DNA from: BAIKAL-G1 sp943370385
GTDB lineage: Bacteria; Cyanobacteriota; Cyanobacteriia; PCC-6307; Cyanobiaceae
Assembly (NCBI GenBank): GCA_943370385.1
Contig: CALRQT020000003.1
Location: forward strand, 1 to 64,000
DNA length: 64,000 nt
Reading direction: 5' to 3'
Shown here: positions 18,601 through 26,181 of the stretch, one piece after another
Layout of the letters: each line of letters starts with the position of its first letter
How positions within the stretch are numbered: the first letter of the stretch is position 1
Program-made: the position numbers and the translations under genes
Notes under the pieces: generated by a model
Told to the model about the DNA's origin: nothing
Database searches by the model: none
Seen by the model: the letters and a program-made list of their open reading frames with translations, nothing else

Positions 18601-21600
18601 CTACTGGCACCCACGCCAATGCTAATGCCTTCACAACCACGATGGCGGCCGCCTATCGGCCCGAGTCCTATCGACCCAATTTGAATGTGGTCGCCACCAG
18701 TAATTTCACCAATACGGGGCTCTCGCGCCAACTCTTTTCAGGCTACACCGATCCAAGCATAGGCCTCTATGCCCTAGTGCCAACAACAACAGCAACCGAT
18801 AGCAATGGCATCAACGAGACAGATGCCAGTTTTGCGCCCCTATCCCCCACCAATAATTTTGCAGTCCGCTGGACTGGCTACATCAAAATTCCAAGTACAG
18901 GCACCTATCGATTCCGCACAGTAGCCGACAATGGCGTGCGCCTCTATGTCGATGGCACCAAACTGATCGACAATTGGACGGCTTCAGCCCAGAGAACGAT
19001 TGATTCAGACGATCAAACCTATACCCAAGGGCAGCTCGTTGCTGTCACCATGGATTATTACTCCACAACTGGTATATCCACAGCCCAATTGCAATGGAGT
19101 TATAGCGGAACAGGTGTGACAACCGTTACCAATCAAGTGATTCCTGATTCGGCTTTCAGCCAACTCAGCGGCACGATTGGATTGCGACTCAATGAAAGTG
19201 ATGCATCCCTCACCCGTAGCCTTAAAGCTGGTGATGCGTTGCAGTTCTCCAATGGAACCAGCCTCCGGGTCAACACGGATGTCACCCTCTCCACCACAGC
19301 CACAACGGTAAGCGCCTCCCTATCCGCATTCGCACCCGAAGCATCCGTATCGAGCGGCGCAACCCTATCGCTCACGGCGGCACCAGCGGCCCAGGTCACA
19401 GTTATTGATAATGACCGGGCAGGATTTCGGATTACAAGTGATGCGGCTGGCCTCCAATCTGTGCTCGCTACTGATACCTTCTCCATCAATGAAGCCGATA
19501 GCAATGGCGCTGGCCTCACCCGCTACCTAGCCCTCACAACCCAACCAACCAAAACGGTCACGGTTTATCTCGAATCCGCCGCCACTAATCATGCCTTGTT
19601 GAAGGACGGATCAAACAGCCAAGCTCAGAAACGAATCCCCCTAACCTTTACGCCAAGTAATTGGTCAACGCCGCAGGCGTTCTCCGTGATTCCCCAACGG
19701 GATCAAATCGACACCGGCAATGTCGATGTCGGCATCTTCGCCACCGCTACATCTGATGATTTATTTTACAATAGTCTCAAACCTGAATCCAATGGCAAAG
19801 TATTTACTATCAACAAGGTTGATATGGACGTGCCGTCCATCATCACCTCAGCAGTGAGCGTGGCCACGGGTGAGGGCAGTAATAGCAATGGCTCCTTCAC
19901 CGTATCCTTGAGCACCAAACCAACGGCAAATGTCAACGTAACCCTCAATCCAGCCGATGGTCAGTTTACTGTTAACAACGCCAGCATCAACAACGATCAA
20001 GTGTTGGTCTTTACGCCCAGCAATTGGAATATCCCCCAACAGGTTCAAGTGCAAGCCGTTGCCAACAATATTGTTCAAGATACAACCATTAGCCAGCTGC
20101 AATTCAAGTCCAGCAGCAGCGATGCAAGCTATACAAATTTAACCACACCAGATGTGAGTGTGGTCATCACCCACAACACCCTGCCAACGGTTCGCTTAGA
20201 GCTCGTTGAACTCAGCGAAGCAACCGCTGAAAATGGTAAACCGGCCAGTTGGCGTCTTGTTTCCAATGCACCGATCCCCACCTCGTGGGGATCCACAGGC
20301 TTAGTGGTGGGTTACAGCGTCAGCAATGCGCTCAGTAGTGCCAACCTCGATGGGACTACCACCGAACCTGTGTTGATTAATTCGCTGGTGCAGGGTCTCA
20401 ATAGCAGTGGCACGATTCGCATTGCCCCGGGCCAAACCACCAGCAACGCTTTCATCATGCCGATCGACGACTTTACTGTTGATGGTGTGGATAAGACATT
20501 CCAACTGAATCTCCAAGCTGGCAGTGGCTACACCCTCGATCCGAGCGCGTCTACGGCCACGATCACCATTAAGGACGATGACGTAGCCGGCATCATGATC
20601 GTGCAGGCGGGCGAGCGCACCATGGCCGTGGAGAGAGCGTCGGCCTCCCAATTCCAGGTTTGTTTGCTGAGCCAACCAACTAGCACGGTCACGATTCAAC
20701 TGTCAGACATCAGTACTGTTGCAGCGGGTCAGAGCGGCACACCGATTGGCCAGTTGACAGTGAACAACCCAACGCTGACATTCACAAAAGACAATTGGAA
20801 TGTGCTGCAGGTTGTCAATATTGTTGCTAATGACGACAATAGGATTGAAGATGGCACTGGTACCCGCCTCGATACGGGGATCCATACAGGCCAGATTCAA
20901 TATGCCTTCACTAGTAATGATAGTAATTACTCCTCTGCGGGCAAAGCCGCTAACCATTTCACCAACACCACCCAAGCCATTGATATCCTCGATCGCCCCT
21001 TGGATCCAGCCACCTACCAGGGCCTCGATCAGGCCCTAACGGCCTTAATGGATGGCCTCAATGCGCTGAGCTTGCCGATGGTGGGCAACCTAGAGGGCAA
21101 AGTGGGCTTGGGCTTTAATAAGTTTCTCGATAAGCTGATTGATTCGATCCGCACCGCTCCTCAACTAACCAGCAAAAAACTTGAAAAACTTTTAAGGGAT
21201 TCAATAGGCGTTGATATTGACGTAGATATGACAATGAATTCCGAAGGCCTTGCTATTACCTTTGGAATTGAAGATCAATACGACCTTTATTCAATACCTC
21301 TCGCTGCCGATTTTGGCATCCCAGCCTTTGGCTTTCAAACCAATGGGGCAATCGATGGCACCTTTGACTACTCAGCCGTCCTTGCCATGGGCGTTGATAT
21401 CACCGATGGCTTCTACTTAGACACTGACAATACTACCTTTACAGCCAATTACATTACAGGTTTTTCGGACGACTTTAGCCTTACTGGAGGCCTGGGTTAC
21501 TTGCAACTCGATGCGGTGAACAAGCCGAGCCCCCATACCGATAGCAATGGTGATCCTGTAGATGGGTTGACTAACGAGAGCACGGGGATGAATGCGAATT

Positions 21601-24600
21601 TCACCCTTACGCTTAGCTCGCCCTATGAAGACAACGAAACCAGGCCCTTTACTGACGCTTCCAAGGTTGATGTTCCCAAGCTACTTAGCACAGATTTCAG
21701 CGACCTCTTCCAGTATTCATTTAATGGCAATGCGGCCCTTTCGCTAGGGGTCACAACGTCGGCTGGCGGAAGCTCGGTGATTCCCTCCTTTAGCTTTGAT
21801 CTCTCAAGCATCATGCCCTTATTTGATTATACAAATAAGCCAGATGAGCCAGAGCAACCTAATCAACAGGAGGAAGAAAGCAATATCTTTTTTGACAATA
21901 TCGAATTAGATATGGGAAGCTTCGTGACCGGCTTTATACGCCCGTCAATCGCCGCAATTGATGGAATTTTAAAGCCAATCTATCCAATTATTAACGCGCT
22001 GTATGCGGATACCTACGTTTTTTCAAAGCTTGGCATTGCTGGTGTTTTTGATGATAACAATGATGGTAAAGCAAGCACGATTGAACTGGCGCAATTCACT
22101 GCTAACTTAATTGCCAAGCTGAGTCCTGGTAATCCAAAAGCCCTCGAATTAGTTCAAAGCATTGAGGATACAATTGCATTCTGCGACACCCTAAAAGGCG
22201 TGATAGACCTCATGGGTGAATTGAACAGTATGTCCAAGGATGAATCATTCACTATCGATTTTGGCAGCTACACGTTGCCAAACTTCAAGGCATCATCTGA
22301 CAATCCAGCCGATTCTACTAGCAGCAAAAATGTAGACAATCAAGCGGGCACACTCGCATCTAGCCAATCCACAAGTGCTGCTGCCAGCAGCAAAACTGGT
22401 AGGGGGGCCAAACTCAGCAAAACTTTCAATGATCTCAAAGATCTTGGCTTTAGTATTCCCTTAATAGAAAATCCCGCTAATATCATTAAATTGTTATTTG
22501 GTCAAAACGTAGATCTATTTACTTGGCAACTGCCCGATACCGGTCTGTCTTCAAGTGTGGAGAAAGTGTTCCCGATCTATGGGGCCCTTTATGGCGTGAT
22601 GAGGGGGGGCTATGGAATGTCTACCGACCTCAGTTTTGGCTTTGATACGGCTGGCATTCAGCAATGGTCAAGGGATGGTTTTAAACTGCAGGATAGTTAC
22701 AAAGCCTTGGATGGATTCTATATTGCCACCGGTAGTCCGCAATTAACTTTTGAAGCCCTCATGGAAGCCGGCCTTGGAGTTGGGGGCAATGGTATCCGAG
22801 CTGATATTACTGGTGGTCTTTTAGGCACTGCCGAATTCGAATTACTAGATCCAGGTGGGGTGTCGGGTACGTCTGATGGCAAACTGCGTGGATCAGAAAT
22901 TGCTGCCAATATCACTACCCCGCTAAATCTGTTCCAATTGACTGGGCAAATTGCCGCTGTTCTTAATACGACAGTGCAGGTTGGAATTGACGCTGGCGCA
23001 TTTACATACTGGGCTACGGTTTGGAGGCAACGCCTTGCCACAATCCCAATTTTCAAATTTGGAATTGGTGGTTCCTACGGCAGTGGCCAGGCATCTAACA
23101 GCTACCTGCAAGGATCAACAGTCTTCTTTGATGGTAATTTCAATGGCATCATTGATCCCGGTGAACCCACCGCCATCACCTCGCAAGAGGATGGCAGCTA
23201 TTCCCTAGAAATCGATAATCGCACCTTTGACACCAATCACAACGGCACGATCGAATCAGGAGAAGGCATGCTGGTGGTTTATGGCGGCGTTGATTCCGTT
23301 AGCCAGGCACCCATCAGAACACCCTTTGTCGCCCCCTATGGGGCGATGGTCACCCCCCTAACCTCGCTCTATGCCTATAGTTTGATCATTGCGAAGGATA
23401 AGCCTGGCTTTAGTGAAGATGCCGTGAAGGCCAAAATTCAGGACTTCTTCTTGCTAGGCAACTACGATTTTCTCAATCGTGATCCCGAAGGGGATTTACT
23501 CCAGGCTGAAACAGCAGATGGCAACTCCTCTTTCTTCCTAACTCCTGAGCAAAAGGTTACCGCCAAGAATGCTTATATGGCCCATATCAAGCTGCACTTA
23601 GCATCCTATTATCTTGAAACACTGGGCGAGAATGTTCTTCCGAACATCTTCCCTAATGATTTACCCAATAAGCTGAGGCTAAACAAGGAACTTTACTCCC
23701 AAATCATTGCTTACATTGAAGCAACTGATGCCCAAGATCCAACTGGCTCCAAACTGACGATTTCATCCTTTAACACTATTTACTCGGCGATTGCCGATGG
23801 CATGATTGCCTATATCAGCCAAGCCACTACTGATCAGCGGAGTATCGCCACTGTGAAGTCCTTGCTTACCAACATTGCGAGCCGCAGTGAACTAGCCTTT
23901 AATGAGCTTGATGCGATTGCCAAAGCCTATGAAGGCAGGGCCTTCTTCGATAAGGTTAATGAAGTTAAAGCTGCAATATTCGATGGCATCTTGAGTGAGA
24001 TGACCAGCGCCATTAATCTCTATCAAGCATCGCCAGCCATCCCCATGCTGGCCAATGGCGCCAAGTTTGATCCTACTAATCCCATCTCATTCAAGAAAAA
24101 GTCTACGCTCCTCGCGACAGACCCCTTGGTGACAATGAACGATACAATGATCGACTTTAAGGCTATTCTTAACCCCGGCACTTCCCGAACGTCCCTTGGT
24201 TTTGACCTCAAGGCCGTTGGTGGTTCCCTGCTAAGTGAGCTCGATCCGGACAAAACCGGTGTCCAGAAAAGCAATAAGCAATTATCCTATTTCATTATTG
24301 ATGATGTTACTGGCTTAACAACTTCCTTTCTCTATGACCCCGTAGAGGAAGTGGGCGCTCGGTTCTATGATTTAACCGGTTCTGGCATGGCCAACTTTGT
24401 TCACCTTCACTATGTGGATGGCAAACTTGGTGACATGGACGCCGTTCAGGGAACCATTTCTGATCCATCGTCTGCCGCAGTGGTTGATTCTACGCCTACC
24501 TTGCATCTTGTAAATCCCAATACATTGCAAATAGGCGACATCAGCATCACTGTTGATACTGCCCTGTTCGTATCACTGACCCTGAAATCAAACTCAGCTG

Positions 24601-25490
24601 ATCTCAATGAAATCGGTTATTTGGTCCTCAATTCAGCTGATGATCCCAATAGCGTCTCGCTTGCGGATCTGCTCAGCAAGGGTCAAATTCTGTTCAGTTC
24701 CTTGGCTACGGCATCCAACCTTTCCTTGGGCTCCACGCTACTGAGCCGCGATCTTCAGATTACCAATAATCAGAAGATTCTATGCTTTGAAACCAAGGGC
24801 ACCACTTTGCAGCAACTGGCTGTTGGTAAAACGAATCTTGCCTCACTAGGGAGCCAGTTCCAATTCCTCACTTGGAGTGCCCAAGAGGGCAGCAAAACGG
24901 CCAGCCTTACTTCCAATAGTGGTCTCTCAATCGAGCTCAATCTCAACAAATCAGCTCCGGGTTTAAATGCCCTGATCTCCTGTGACCAGTCCTTCGCCCC
25001 CGTACTCAATACCACCGCCTTAGCAGATAATCTTCTTACTGGGTCTTTATCGTATAACCGCGAAGCGAGTTTTAATTCTACCGTTGGTTTCTACCATGTA
25101 CTCGATCGCAATGGCTCCCTCTACGATTCCCTCACCAATCGCACCCTCGATCCCACTGCCCTGCTAGCCAGTGATCAAGCCCGCTACAGGGAATTGGCCC
25201 TGAGTGAGGCCAACCGGGCTTCGGCCCTCGATGGGATCGCCACAACCAATCGCCAATTGGTCCAGAAGGAGTTCAGTGTGGCAGGTGGGGCCTACTATGC
25301 CCCCTTCGCCATTGTTGCCAGTACCCAACAAACCTATTTCGCCTTTGCTGCCGCCAACACCGATGGAGTCAACCACTTCAAGATGATGGGCGCCAATATT
25401 TTTGGTTTAGAAGATATTCATGGCGGTGGCGATCGGGATTACAACGATCTACTTGTTGGCATTAACTTTAAAAGTTATGTCCTTTTCTAA
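9681..25490 (+). CDS. giant multidomain surface/secreted protein (lectin, PA14, LamG, Calx-beta, DUF4114)
   Basis: One uninterrupted 5,269-residue frame, about 0.55 MDa. Domains by residue: C-type lectin-like fold 1-150 (WEWKTG, NWQSAGPN, GKWDDL); Calx-beta-like 157-293; PA14 300-446, 2702-2859 and 3013-3160 (each with F-A-V-R-W-x-G or similar and DNGVRL/DDGMRL); LamG/concanavalin-like domains near 513-670, 774-953, 1194-1343, 1571-1750, 1790-1953, 2238-2419 and 2447-2625; Calx-beta-like 1040-1150 and 3501-3640; five F-T-P-x-N-W-x-x-x-Q-type strands (around 1433, 2144, 3321, 3442, 3699); an unassigned region about 3780-4470; EF-hand-like loops at 4123, 4484 and 4517; DUF4114 from about 5175 to the end. 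There is no N-terminal signal peptide and I saw no RTX nonapeptides; export by a type I system through the C-terminus is plausible but inferred. Function is likely adhesion or glycan binding. Composition is less GC-rich than the core genes. Confidence 0.9.
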   Translation: MAPTVYWGNGHYYEWVDANWYFGSAQYYAGIRTHEGLQGYLATVTSQGENDFIRERSNNNAAIGGNAYLGAQWIGSYRKWEWKTGPEAGLVFWDNWTAVPNVYSNWQSAGPNGDGGSGSPDAMQMYANRGSDTGKWDDLGQQRDYITEYGWSGPQFTVGLTGTPINGIENGNAARFTITANKYVPNDYYDVRNTDGNTNALINIPLTFGGTATLGVDYTVSYSNGLGGNGSNAYIKNGSSVDVIITQINDSIWESTKDVTITINDNDINNDTYAIAAGATSFQRAILSDDEPVLTMGNSLRKSIYFPYNDSSVSLDSLTAAYTSFDATINKNFDGFTAEGLTDNFAVRWQGYVKIQTTGQYVFTARGDDGMRLKVNNNQVINQWQVQGATSYNTSPIQLTAGSWVPLQLDYYQGNGGKEVSLSWTRPNPNGGAAITELIPSSSFAPYLPTQLTPSVSEGPNGGADTIAQGFTIYSNKNINNTLDVKVAAASTGGASYSSQSAQMATFNNASKHALQLNGSTYLNVGNPSKLRLSAGTVEAWIKTSDAGSGDRNIFCKGECFELKLVNNKLTLYNFQGGVQTIIQPDLYLNDNRWHHVALAFGSGTASVYVDGKQVGSNSYTYSSPNPSANNVTIGGWNGYSQPTNAAIDEVRIWNRKLSGDEIKNYNTYPLDQGNLPSGLVAYFPMDEGSGSTIVDKTANPSNATIVGTANWTGAVQASANNQGFAQLGGSSSRVGDNYMLFANQTDANNKANPLGGTGISTVSITTAAQSGQNFLTLNGNNQYATLPQQSLGGPLTIESLVKFNSYTTWSRIIDLGNGPGNNNIMIGFTHTTGTLFFQVIDASGATYVHITTSVQPPLNQWNHIAASIDSNRNATLYLNGEVIGSAVASALPPVATRSNNYVGRSNWSGDAYLNGSIDELRIYNTARTADTIRNDRYNAVNPSDSTLVYAYSFNSASSNQSPSSLTNASGASLLNGASIGSSDAVDGSPAANNLWLRVLGDAYAKPNQQIQLDLVDNAYGITADGYTVVGSPNSLTISDSAPVVSILSKVDPTEGSLGYVDLSFDKPVTSAAGLKVKYTLSGNATAGQDYLNPTARLNTDPNSANYQAQNIVYFAAGSTGGRIYLPGVQDAVAEGLESIQLTLVDNIETNSNNFTYTGYSVAANASQTTLNLKDSGYYAPGVAITAQGKTGTAALRFNGSSDRLRTSISEAATNTSREIVFRTSSANGGLYQLNANATSDYLGLYLQNGNLVSKLGASSLLSTTARNYADNNWHRVLVTVGSNGGHCLYVDGQLVASNSAQTSASGGPFSSSFVGYNGNGGPTGSYFNGDIRSLRNWDQELTSNHATGLPTTLPAAKNWLDFNSNRIVDYTAAAGSLASSLTVEGSLQTVTTTQVRATSSNTAALQLKLTSQPTESVTMVITATNATIASGASLTFTPSNWDTAQTVNLTGISSSQLATITASASSSDSNYNRSSTLTVLPFGWSGSQQLDLVEGGPVVAIVPIASISATNNSIEGPTKADKSGFDIVLTDPVATGGGELLFTLNQGLTGNGIAKVDSNQVGALLSGGILQLDSSANGYATLPSKSIGGALTIEAWVNLKSYTNWSRIIDFGNGALSHNIVLGQLESTGRLIFHVYDGSGNRIVDLEPLTQIPLNEWTHVAATIDPQRNVKLYMNGAVIDTTVASSFPTIMPRTNNYVGRSNWGGDAYLNGSLSDLRVYSGARTAEQINQDRYTAVDASDISLTYAYSFNNTANSSLAGSNNGAPTLFGGATLVSGPDINVQVDHTYRPLKFNGVSNQYLDLPNKTIGGDLSIEAWVNLSGYATNGTIVDIGSGSTTDNITLGFDGATGSPVFRIFNGSTKILELKATTSYIPLNQWSHVAATIDNNKLATLYINGVAVGSTTASAAATSLLRNETRIGNTVVSSAPLNGSLRDLNIYDVCRSSAQIKEDLYTTPSQTLSTGNNPSLLWSYALNNNTNSRFSSTSTGETLVNGNFATTPIYGLMLEAGAQTASIALTSVDNNIAQGDRTVQINVLPSAGYGISTTSTSTFTLSDNDNAGLDLALLVNNQTVANSDPTWSPLSDGNYKITVSEADRQGTTITTRHTIGVRLKSQPLATVLVQIPASTSTAIDVYNAGTITPFSGLTFTPGDWSTYKMIDIVGRDDGQAAGDRNTYLNFSLSNSSDTTYQSVTSGVDVLTSNADSLTISSGLAAQPDSTGTVAFLSTTPGGSIGEVGALVLDGSNTGYATLPSKSIGGALTVESWVNIKSYTNWSRIIDFGNGAGNHNIILGQLENSGRLFFHVYDGNGNRIVDIEPTNQIALNEWTHVAATIDDQRNVKLYMNGAVIGTAVAISLPATIQRSNNYVGRSNWGGDNAYLNGSISDLRVYSGARTADQINTDRYSTVNASDSSLTYAYGFNGTATSSRSGDAAATQFSGASLVGGGSGGLNFNGSTAQYASLTPKTLGGPLTMEAWVNVKQYTNWPSIIDLGNGVGVHQIILMLHEATGKPRFLIQDAAGNNVLDVIASVPLQLNQWTHIAATIDANKLATVYLNGVSVGTGTATALPATLSRSSNLIGKASRSWHDNLNGTIRDVRVYSEARSIEQINADRFNAISADDTLVYGYELKDSATSATNSSEVATIVGSTIGPSNGNTGSQTFTVSLKQARSTDTRVYFQLDGTSKERVKSDFIINESSRTTSKGLNEFIFDNYVQQTSSDQLAASSFSRRQVDNNGINETYASTYGSASTPLRYALRWTGFVYIPTDGYYVFKSKSDSGVRLTINNQLLIDRWHNVATSATNPSTTYIADSLYLAGGTYVPITYDYYDSNTSSANTSIAQLWWQRPNPSGVGTTDELIPANHFSVNGLDSVLIPANSTSASFSVSTVDNLIAQKNDQLSFSLLSNPGIKIKAGSYTQSGTTTIIKLKLDGAYQDSLLLSSGTVLDFLVDDGQSVSSVVNSITLTADVTLFNGFEVSATGTHANANAFTTTMAAAYRPESYRPNLNVVATSNFTNTGLSRQLFSGYTDPSIGLYALVPTTTATDSNGINETDASFAPLSPTNNFAVRWTGYIKIPSTGTYRFRTVADNGVRLYVDGTKLIDNWTASAQRTIDSDDQTYTQGQLVAVTMDYYSTTGISTAQLQWSYSGTGVTTVTNQVIPDSAFSQLSGTIGLRLNESDASLTRSLKAGDALQFSNGTSLRVNTDVTLSTTATTVSASLSAFAPEASVSSGATLSLTAAPAAQVTVIDNDRAGFRITSDAAGLQSVLATDTFSINEADSNGAGLTRYLALTTQPTKTVTVYLESAATNHALLKDGSNSQAQKRIPLTFTPSNWSTPQAFSVIPQRDQIDTGNVDVGIFATATSDDLFYNSLKPESNGKVFTINKVDMDVPSIITSAVSVATGEGSNSNGSFTVSLSTKPTANVNVTLNPADGQFTVNNASINNDQVLVFTPSNWNIPQQVQVQAVANNIVQDTTISQLQFKSSSSDASYTNLTTPDVSVVITHNTLPTVRLELVELSEATAENGKPASWRLVSNAPIPTSWGSTGLVVGYSVSNALSSANLDGTTTEPVLINSLVQGLNSSGTIRIAPGQTTSNAFIMPIDDFTVDGVDKTFQLNLQAGSGYTLDPSASTATITIKDDDVAGIMIVQAGERTMAVERASASQFQVCLLSQPTSTVTIQLSDISTVAAGQSGTPIGQLTVNNPTLTFTKDNWNVLQVVNIVANDDNRIEDGTGTRLDTGIHTGQIQYAFTSNDSNYSSAGKAANHFTNTTQAIDILDRPLDPATYQGLDQALTALMDGLNALSLPMVGNLEGKVGLGFNKFLDKLIDSIRTAPQLTSKKLEKLLRDSIGVDIDVDMTMNSEGLAITFGIEDQYDLYSIPLAADFGIPAFGFQTNGAIDGTFDYSAVLAMGVDITDGFYLDTDNTTFTANYITGFSDDFSLTGGLGYLQLDAVNKPSPHTDSNGDPVDGLTNESTGMNANFTLTLSSPYEDNETRPFTDASKVDVPKLLSTDFSDLFQYSFNGNAALSLGVTTSAGGSSVIPSFSFDLSSIMPLFDYTNKPDEPEQPNQQEEESNIFFDNIELDMGSFVTGFIRPSIAAIDGILKPIYPIINALYADTYVFSKLGIAGVFDDNNDGKASTIELAQFTANLIAKLSPGNPKALELVQSIEDTIAFCDTLKGVIDLMGELNSMSKDESFTIDFGSYTLPNFKASSDNPADSTSSKNVDNQAGTLASSQSTSAAASSKTGRGAKLSKTFNDLKDLGFSIPLIENPANIIKLLFGQNVDLFTWQLPDTGLSSSVEKVFPIYGALYGVMRGGYGMSTDLSFGFDTAGIQQWSRDGFKLQDSYKALDGFYIATGSPQLTFEALMEAGLGVGGNGIRADITGGLLGTAEFELLDPGGVSGTSDGKLRGSEIAANITTPLNLFQLTGQIAAVLNTTVQVGIDAGAFTYWATVWRQRLATIPIFKFGIGGSYGSGQASNSYLQGSTVFFDGNFNGIIDPGEPTAITSQEDGSYSLEIDNRTFDTNHNGTIESGEGMLVVYGGVDSVSQAPIRTPFVAPYGAMVTPLTSLYAYSLIIAKDKPGFSEDAVKAKIQDFFLLGNYDFLNRDPEGDLLQAETADGNSSFFLTPEQKVTAKNAYMAHIKLHLASYYLETLGENVLPNIFPNDLPNKLRLNKELYSQIIAYIEATDAQDPTGSKLTISSFNTIYSAIADGMIAYISQATTDQRSIATVKSLLTNIASRSELAFNELDAIAKAYEGRAFFDKVNEVKAAIFDGILSEMTSAINLYQASPAIPMLANGAKFDPTNPISFKKKSTLLATDPLVTMNDTMIDFKAILNPGTSRTSLGFDLKAVGGSLLSELDPDKTGVQKSNKQLSYFIIDDVTGLTTSFLYDPVEEVGARFYDLTGSGMANFVHLHYVDGKLGDMDAVQGTISDPSSAAVVDSTPTLHLVNPNTLQIGDISITVDTALFVSLTLKSNSADLNEIGYLVLNSADDPNSVSLADLLSKGQILFSSLATASNLSLGSTLLSRDLQITNNQKILCFETKGTTLQQLAVGKTNLASLGSQFQFLTWSAQEGSKTASLTSNSGLSIELNLNKSAPGLNALISCDQSFAPVLNTTALADNLLTGSLSYNREASFNSTVGFYHVLDRNGSLYDSLTNRTLDPTALLASDQARYRELALSEANRASALDGIATTNRQLVQKEFSVAGGAYYAPFAIVASTQQTYFAFAAANTDGVNHFKMMGANIFGLEDIHGGGDRDYNDLLVGINFKSYVLF
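14391..14938 (+). repeat. LamG module, copy A of a recent intragenic duplication
   Basis: This segment encodes the fourth LamG-like domain of the giant protein (GYATLPSKSIGGALT ... YVGRSNWGGDAYLNG ... YSGARTAEQIN). It is nearly the same at both protein and DNA level as 16393-16943, far closer than to the other five LamG domains. Confidence 0.88.
16393..16943 (+). repeat. LamG module, copy B of a recent intragenic duplication
   Basis: This is the sixth LamG-like domain (GYATLPSKSIGGALT ... YVGRSNWGGDNAYLNG ... YSGARTADQIN), the partner of 14391-14938. Differences are mostly third-position changes plus one inserted codon (the extra Asn in GGDNAYL). Confidence 0.88.
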
Positions 25491-25576
25491 GCGGCGGCAG
25501 CGCATAGTCCATACCACTTGCTCCTTAGGAGCCACTGATGGACGCCATGCCATTGGCATCAAACGTGGCACGCCCC

Positions 25577-25600
25577 AGCTGCAGCGTAGCTGCTGCAGCT
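25577..25600 (+). terminator. possible terminator after the giant gene
   Basis: AGCTGCAG and CTGCAGCT form an 8-bp stem around an 8-base loop, followed by TTTACGG, 87 bases beyond the giant gene's stop. The T tract is short, so this is a modest candidate. Confidence 0.4.
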
Positions 25601-25689
25601 TTACGGCAATCGTGCATAGAATAACCACCTGGGATTGGCCTCAGCTATTTTTATCTGATGTCTCAAATTAATTTTTGGAATCGATTTGC

Positions 25690-26085
25690 ATGGATCCATT
25701 GCTGCCAAGTGTGCCCCCCTTGGCGCGGTTTTGCTTGCCTCGCCTTGCTCCATTGTTATTGTGCCTATCCCTGCTTAGCAGCTGCTCCATTCAGAGCGCA
25801 AATGGCCCATCCCAGGCCCCGTTGAAGTCGAGCAGCGGCCCCGCCTTGGGATCCGGGCCCAGTCCCATGGAGAGGGGGCCTGCCCTTTTTTCCGTGCCCA
25901 GTCCCCTGCTGAAGGGCAGCGCCTCTGTTTCAACACCAGATCCCGGGGCCAATGGCCCGGTCCCAGTTTCCGTTCCAGGCCCCCTGCCGGTCGTTGGCGT
26001 GGTGATTGCCCTGGCCTATTGCCGCCAATTCAGGCGCGCCAAGGCGAAAAGGAGGGAACATCCCTCTGTCAAAGAGATCCCCTAA
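25690..26085 (+). CDS. Pro-rich secreted protein with lipobox-like N-terminus and C-terminal anchor
   Basis: A 131-residue product read from MDPLLPSV. It has a hydrophobic leader (LAPLLLCLSLLSSCS, with a lipobox-like LSSC), a low-complexity middle full of Gly-Pro and Ser-Pro (GPALGSGPSPMERGP, GANGPVPVSVPG), and a C-terminal PLPVVGVVIALAY followed by CRQFRRAKAKRRE. The end (Pro-x-Pro, short hydrophobic span, basic cluster) resembles exosortase/PEP-CTERM-like sorting tails seen in cyanobacteria; that assignment is my inference. It lies 200 bases downstream of the giant gene on the same strand. Whether it is lipidated, anchored or both is unclear. Confidence 0.5.
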   Translation: MDPLLPSVPPLARFCLPRLAPLLLCLSLLSSCSIQSANGPSQAPLKSSSGPALGSGPSPMERGPALFSVPSPLLKGSASVSTPDPGANGPVPVSVPGPLPVVGVVIALAYCRQFRRAKAKRREHPSVKEIP

Positions 26086-26181
26086 GTACGCTGCCTTGAA
26101 CCCATTCCTGGGACAGCCATCCCCAGCCCCAGGGCCCCAACCGATCTAACGATGGGCTAAGCACCCTGAGATGGCCGCGGA

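Noticed and set aside
9681..25490. RTX (GGxGxDxLx) nonapeptide toxin repeats in the giant protein
   Set aside because: On reading the whole product I saw no run of such nonapeptides; calcium-binding potential comes from Calx-beta and EF-hand-like loops instead.
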